Assembly: GCF_026914185.1 (NCBI RefSeq)
Contig: NC_070566.1
Span: forward strand, 6,448,001-6,512,000
Source of the DNA: Puccinia triticina
Taxonomy: Eukaryota > Basidiomycota > Pucciniomycetes > Pucciniales > Pucciniaceae
DNA: 64,000 nucleotides
Reading direction: 5' to 3'
Shown piece after piece: positions 57,920-64,000 of the stretch. The position numbers and the translations under genes were made by a program. Below the pieces are notes generated by a model. It had not been told where the DNA came from and did not search any database. It was given only the letters and a program-made list of their open reading frames with translations. How positions within the stretch are numbered: position 1 is the stretch's first letter; the number at the start of each line of letters is the position of its first letter.

Positions 57920-59558
57920 ATGTCTCCATCAAATTTGTCGGCCATTCCCAATCGACCTTATCGTGTTAGTTCCCGTGCAGCGCTCACATCTCCAAGTCTA
58001 CCGCTTGGACCTAACGGGAACGCGTCTACCAACCGCGTCCCTCCTTTGCCTCATGATCAGTATCCCCTGAGAACGATGGCCTCTCAGAGGTCTATAGATG
58101 CTCCGCGACACGACTTTACTTCGCGCACTCAACATCTTCCAGTTCAGGCATCGCTTGCTCAGACCGATCATCCGACCGCGGGGCCCCAATTGCCTCAATT
58201 GTTATCTACCAAACCTACTGCCAGCGGAGGTGTCTACAAGAAGCTCAAGAACGTCAAGTCATTCTTCCGGCGACAAGCAGCCCAGAGCGATGATGATTGT
58301 GACAGTTATGATACCGGAAGGGGCGCTGACCCATCAACAAATTGTAAGTTTTGCTTCAAGCATTTTGTTTCCTGGATCGTTCTGTCCGTTGTCTTCGTTC
58401 TCAGGATGGACATTGTCTAATCACATTTGTCTCGCTTTTTTTATAGCCGAACCCGGATATCGGTCGTCGAGCAGTCACCGTCCCAGGGTTGCGCGACCCT
58501 CACCTACCACGGACACTGCTTCTCTTGACAGTGTCAGAGCTGCTCCATCGCTTGCCCCTAGCGAGTCTTTCGTTCGCCCAAGAGCAAGCTCTTCTAAATC
58601 AAGGCCACTTGGAATCAGAAATGATCTTATCAAGCAATTCCATCACGATCCTCATTATCTAGAATTCGCATCTAATCCTCCCCCGCTGCCGCCCACTCCT
58701 CCTTCATCCAGTACTTGCTCTTCGCATGAGGACTTCACGCCCACCAGAAGTAATCACGGTCCGATCATGGCACAGAAGTCATTCGATCTCGCCGTAGATG
58801 CGTTACCTCCGGGTTCGAAACAAGTCACTCCGAAACCCAGTTTTAGCGCCCCTAGAGTGACAACCGTCTCGGAGGCTTATGCGAGACGAGCTGCCCTCCA
58901 ACACCTCAACGCAGAACAATCCAAAAACGCCTCGGATAACGCTCGTAGTGAATGTGATGCTCTGACCAAGGGGAGAAGGAGCCCATCTTCATATTCGGTG
59001 GCGTCGTCCGCCAATCAATCCGAAAAAGATGGGGAAACTTCCGTCTTCGGGGACGACACCAACGCAGACATCGGAAGATCGATGTACGACAGAAGCATTG
59101 ACGATCTCACCACTGAATCATTTGAAATCAATGTGGCGCAAGAGCTGAAGCCGACCACGGCTTGTAAGCTTGTCTTGAGCGAGCCGGGGCACTCGTTGCT
59201 TGCTGTCAGGACAGGCGCAAGCAGCGCGGGGAGTTCCGTGCGGAGTAGCCTCAGTGGATTCACCAACTCTGGCAGCAATCGCGATGAGTACACGTCTCCT
59301 TGCTCAACAAACTCCAGCCTCCCAAGTCCGCAACTTCCTCTCGATGAAGAATACATCAACATCCATCAAATCAGACAGGTCCTGAAAGGATTGCAATCGT
59401 TGCTCGAAAAAATCGACCCTCAGGCTCGAGATGCTCGCGACCCTTTGAATGGGACGCCTTCCGATCACCGACCTCCTTCAAGCTCGACCTGTAATCCTAA
59501 TTTCAGAATCAATCATGTCGAATTCCTTCGGATGATCAAAGCAGAACTTGATCGTTAA
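57920..59558 (+). CDS. Hypothetical serine/proline-rich protein
   Basis: Two exons, 57920-58343 and 58447-59558 (phase-1 intron), encode 511 aa. The ATG follows TTAGAA; the frame is open for 31 codons upstream without another ATG. The sequence is mostly disordered: Ser/Pro/Arg-rich, with a basic segment VYKKLKNVKSFFRRQ at about residue 107, then acidic DDDCDSYD. The C-terminus looks folded and helical (EEYINIHQIRQVLKGLQSLL and FRINHVEFLRMIKAELDR). No domain is recognised. No signal peptide or membrane segment. A regulatory or scaffold protein is possible but not shown. Confidence 0.75.
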
Positions 59559-62062
59559 TTTCGGACCTCATTCTCATCTTTCCTTATATTCAAGCTCTTG
59601 CTTGTTGTTCACTTAATCAAGAAACCATCCACACAAAATAACGGGACAACCGCCTTCAAAACTGCCTATGTCTTGCTTTTCCTGCTCTTTTTTTTGCCTG
59701 CTTCCTCTTCCGGACCCATCTTTCCTTGCAGTCATTCTCTTGCTTGTTGTTCCCGTAATCTAAAACCCATCCAAACAAAACGGAATACTTCGTCTTTAAA
59801 ACTGTCTTTTTCTTGTTTTCCTGCTCTTTTTTTGCCTGCCCGCTCGGCCTGACCAATGTGACTTGGCGCACAAGCCAAAATTGTAAGATAACCCAAAACT
59901 TGACATCGCCCTTTGATGTAAATACCTAACCCTTCCGGTTTGCGCATAATTTCTCACATCTCTCGTTCAAAAATCTTGTTTTCCTCCTCTTCCTGGTAGA
60001 TCTAGTACATACAACACTCGTTGCTCAAGGAATTGGATATTAACAGAATCATAACCCTTTAGACGCAACTGATGCTTCTTTAATCTTGCGTGCCACACTC
60101 GCTTCGACTCGGTTGATAAGGGCGTTGAGGGGCCTTGCCGATGTCTCCATGAGTCAGCCTCAGCGAGGACTATCGTTGATTGAAAGCTGGCTGCGAACAC
60201 GTGAGCTACATAAAATATTTGGAGGACCCACCAGGATTTCAGAGATACACTTCGGATGGGCCCCGTCCGACGCGCTCAGCTAGTACCGTAGCTGCTCCCT
60301 CTCATCAGTGCAGCAAAAGAGGGCCGTTCAGTCTGATATCTTACCAAAAACACTATGGCCATGCTGCTGCAGCTTTTGTAGACTCTTGAGGCATTATAAT
60401 AATATTCCGAAATACGTATCTTACGCAAGACTCGAATTGATGGCAACACCAATCAAAGGGTAGGTTAATTTTTTTTAGTACATACCAGTCATATTCGCGG
60501 CGAAGAGGCCGGAGAGAAGCGCATGACCCATCGGGATCAGTGGGCTTGCAACCAGGTCAGGCTCAAACTGACTGGCTGGATTAGAAATGTGCCCGTCCAA
60601 CCCTCACCCTGATCAAGCCAGGACCGGTCTATAAAAGGAGGACTCTTTGTGGCTCCTAACATTCCACCATCAACGTTCCATCATTCATGCTTCTGATGAA
60701 TTCACTTCCAACTCACCTGTTCGTGCTCTAGCATCAATCTCTCCAGTCCGTTCTCTACTCTCCAAGGCTAAAAGTGTTAATACCACCAAGAAGATGTCTT
60801 CCAATCCTCATCACAAACTCCCCACCTTTCCCATGTCGTTGCTCTAATCAGCATTTTGATCACAGCCTCGCCCTACCAACCCAATACCGACATAACCCTA
60901 GCCGACGGAATCAGGCATCTAGCTGCCCTTCACCAGTCCAGACTCAGCGGCCACACATCTCAAGTGTCCATAATCAGGAAACTAGCTTACGGCTCCCGCC
61001 GTTAAAGCAAAAGATTATCTCTAATGACGCCCGTGATGTATTCTCGTGCTTGCCTTTCATACCCCGAAGATCAATGGCTCAATTTCCAAAATGGAATTCC
61101 GAGGATGTGACTAGGTCCTTCAGCAGGTCCACCATCGTCCTGGAAAACAAGAACAGGTCGAGGAGAGGAGCTCCTTATTGCCATCGTGGTGATCCCTCAA
61201 TATTCACAAAGCAGCTGCAACAGCCTACGCGCGGATAAGGATTTATTTCTTAACAACAGTGGAGGCTACTTGGACGACATCGATGATCAGAAAGATGATA
61301 ATGATGATGAACCTGCAGTGAATTCAGTCGGAGCCGCCGTTGCTTTCCGAAGCACCGGTTTCCGCGTACATCCTCTTCTTGCCCTAGCAGCACATCTCTC
61401 CCGTCAGTTCCACTCGACCCATCTCAGATGTTTCCTCCAGCCCCACCCAACTCGTCTCATCAGTACTAGCCGATCCCGCTAGCCAATCCCGGCAGCCCCA
61501 GCCTTTAACACCGTGCCGAACCGGATCATGATTTCCTTCCTTCAACAAATAAATCGTTTCTACTCCTCTTCTTTCATTTATTACGTCCAGTGTTTTATCC
61601 GTGCGGCATCAGTTTTTGTTTTCTTTTTGCCAGTTCCTTTTCCAGTAAATGCAACCTTTTGTCAAGACCAGCGTAATTTAAACACAAGTTTCATCTCCAA
61701 ACAGCTGCTGATCTTATTTCCAGATTGTGTATTGTTGCCTGAGACATCAATGAGCCCAGTGAGTACAATAAGACACACGCTGAAGGAGTAGCATCAATGT
61801 TTTGACCTGGGGCACGGCTGTGGCTAGCAAAAACTTGCGTTCCAAAGATGCTTCTTGCTTTATCTGACACGCAACCTCTGAAATTGCAAAGAAAGCTATC
61901 TCTGATATGGATGTCCGTGCGGATAAAGATGATCAGGACAACAAACAGAGATTAATAGATAACAGTCATAATACAAAAGAATGGAAGAAAGCAAAGAACC
62001 TACACCAAGAGACAATAGTGGCCAAGAGGAGAAAATAAAGCGCTTAAGAGATAACAGGCGCG
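59559..62062. other. Intergenic between hypothetical gene and VPS11
   Basis: The first part is the 3' UTR of the previous gene and contains a diverged tandem duplication (59595-59706 and 59737-59846). A TATA-like CTATAAAAGG at 60628-60637 is followed by short ATG frames (60687, 60793) and an ATG-less 154-codon frame (60774-61238) rich in Ser/Arg. A transcribed locus is possible but I cannot define a gene. Confidence 0.4.
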
Positions 62063-64000
62063 TTAGAGCATCCCTTTAGAGAACGAGCTAGCGATATAGC
62101 CAACTGATAAACGCGCGACAAGAACCAGAAGAGAGAGAGAGAGAGAGCCAGTGAGTAACTTCAAGCAGACAAGAAGGAGTCAAGGAACGAATGATAGACG
62201 TACAAGGATCATCCGCCTCGCGAACCTCGTCGACGAAGAACCGATGCTCGTCGATCCTGCTCTCGAGCTGCTGCTGTAGCTGTGCGCCTTTGAGCTGCGG
62301 TTGAGACTGACTATGGTCGGGGTCGATGAAGGTCTTGTTGCGTCGGATGAGCGCCATCATCTCTTTCATTGCCTGGTCCGGCTCGCCCGTCGCCCGACTC
62401 GCCGGCTTCCTCTCTTCATCTCCGACGCCCTGGTCGCCACTCCCGCTCAAACATTTCACACACGCTTCTTGGTCGCCTAGACATCTGTGTCATCACCATC
62501 ACCACCTTACAATCAGCGTCTTCTTGTTTTTTCCTGGCATCCATCTCCGGCTCAGATTTGGGGTTGTAAAGACGGACCTTTGGTGGTATGAATGCTGGCA
62601 CATGAAGTGGACCACGGGCAGATCCAACGGCGTGAAACAACTTGCACACTTATTATTCAAGTTGAAGATCTTCGGCTTCTCGACCAATTCGTGCAATTCA
62701 GTCCGTTTCTTATCGACCTCCTTACGATACGAATTGATCAAATCCAAATCCTACAAAAAAAAAGGCCCACAGAAAAGATCAAATGGATGAATCAATACAT
62801 ATATATATATATAAGTGAAGAGTAAAAACAGGGTTTTGTCATTGGAGAAACGCTTACAGAATTCATCTGATGTTTTTGGTTCGTCACTTGATTCAACAAG
62901 TACGTTTTGACGGTCCCGATAGAAGCAGAAGATCCGGGTTTAGACAAGATTTCGATCACCTCGATAGGGGACAAGATCTTGCGTTTCTCGATATGATCGA
63001 GCGCTTTTTGGAGGCCGTTGAGCTGACCGTTCGGGGAGGAGAGAAGTTGAGGGGGCGAGGTAGCCAGGTATCGGAGGACGATGGGATAGAGCTCGGGATG
63101 CGCGTCGCCGTACTTCTCCAAGCACTCAAAGATCCGGCTCTGGGCCTCTTGGGCTTCCAGCGACTCGACGCTGTCGGCGCGGTCGATCCAGAAGCGCAAG
63201 ATATCCTCGACCATGCCCAGACGGTCGTAGAGGAGCACAATTCCGGGCACAAAGTCGTGCGTCAGACAGACGATCAAAGCCTGGGTGGGCTCGTACCGAA
63301 GCTTGCTCCCTTCGGCGCCCTTCTTCAGCAGGCTCATCGCTCGGCTCCTCATCCGCGCTCGCCCGTCTCCCGCTTCGGCAGACGTCTGGAGGTACAGCTC
63401 TAGCAGAGTGCCCCAAACAGCCTCGCGATCTTCTTCGTCAGACGGCCCGATGATCGAGTCAGGTGCAGCAGTCTCATCCTTTTCTTCAGCTCGCGTCTTC
63501 GCCGAAGGGACTTGCACAAAGCTTTCAGGGCGCTCATCATTCTCACCCGCCCCCTCATCGTCTTCCCACATCTTCTCATTCCATCTCCTCCAGGCAATGG
63601 TCTCCAGAAAACGTATAAAGCACTGTGGTTGGTCAATAAAGAAGGCGAAAAATTCGCGGATCGAGGGCAAGCACTTCGGTGTCGTTTTCTCGGCCTGGAC
63701 CGATGCAGGGATTTTCGCGGTCGTGGTGGCTGTCGAGTCTGGACGCGAGGGCAGGTAAGCTCGAGACGAAGAAGTACGGCCTTTGTTAGTCGAGGGCACC
63801 GGCGAGTCTGGCAAGGGTTCGTTGGACTCTAACTTGACCCCCGAGCATACATCGATCATCAGGTCGGTTGTATCTTCCGGCAAATTGGCCAGAAGCGCCT
63901 TTCCGTATCTGAGTAAATTGGCTTCGGCCTGGACTCCACACGAAGATGAATTAAAACACGCTTTTTCGTTAAGATTGTTCTGTACACTCACACCAACATG
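62063..64000 (-). CDS. VPS11: Vps11, HOPS/CORVET subunit, 3' part (5' end beyond window)
   Basis: Minus-strand exons 64000-63994 (partial), 63928-62858, 62750-62578, 62484-62204 and 62103-62063 keep frame through about 524 codons to a TAA. Vps11 (Pep5) is a core subunit of the HOPS and CORVET tethering complexes on endosomes and vacuoles. Family marks: AEANLLRYGKALL, the CHCR-repeat region with YGDAHPELYPIVLRYL and SPIEVIEILS...IGTVKTYL, a coiled coil (DLINSYRKEVDKKRTEL), and a RING-H2 finger C-x2-C-x11-C-x-H-x2-H-x2-C-x6-C-x2-C containing PLDLPVVHF. The last exon (FGYIASSFSKGML) matches the usual C-terminus. Its acceptor is preceded by a (CT)n tract. An acidic insert near residues 100-190 of the visible part is variable. 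Confidence 0.93.

Noticed and set aside
60774..61238. 154-codon Ser/Arg-rich frame after a TATA-like box
   Set aside because: No ATG near the start and no homology that I can see; kept only as a possible transcribed locus.

Overview
The window looks like nuclear DNA of a rust fungus (Pucciniales, Puccinia-like). The reasons are many short introns (roughly 45-110 bp) with GT..AG borders, a full set of fungal housekeeping genes (ER Hsp90, Vps11, RING-H2 protein), secreted multi-exon cysteine-rich proteins without obvious homologues, and a dense load of LTR elements, MITEs and helicase/DUF6589-like gene relics. This assignment is an inference from content; no rRNA or marker gene was seen. Exon joins below were worked out by hand from splice signals, reading-frame continuity and family motifs.

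Layout. 1-4200: an inverted-repeat element, then a large DUF6589-like gene running into the 5' part of a RecQ-like helicase on the other strand. 4200-6640: non-coding, with degenerate repeats and a C26 tract. 6643-8398 and 16514-18074: two divergent paralogues encoding 400-500 aa secreted proteins. They flank an ER-resident Hsp90 (endoplasmin/GRP94 type, signal peptide and C-terminal KDEL) at 11079-14664 on the minus strand. 18-20.8 kb: repeats. 20879-28778: a complete but decayed Ty1/copia retrotransposon with 123-bp LTRs, carrying two younger insertions (a hAT-like MITE and a palindrome-rich satellite element). Next to it at 28815-30503 lies a small non-autonomous LTR element.

32.9-50.6 kb holds four members of one secreted cysteine-rich family (at 32.9, 36.7-37.9, 40.05 and 49.8 kb; the last two are a recent duplicate pair), a RING-H2 gene, and a second truncated helicase/DUF6589-like pair at 47.2-48.1 kb. 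50.6-57.9 kb is repeat-rich and contains a damaged SLC35F6-type transporter. 57.9-59.6 kb is a serine-rich hypothetical gene. The right edge carries the 3' part of VPS11.

Themes. (1) A candidate two-gene mobile element (DUF6589-like plus RecQ-like helicase, converging) occurs twice as different internal-deletion derivatives. (2) A locally expanded secreted family is built from symmetric phase-1 exons carrying CxxC motifs; one member ends in 31 Gly-Thr-Thr repeats, and two members show a sharp 5'/3' divergence break suggesting gene conversion. (3) Nested transposons have intact target-site duplications, so insertion order can be read.
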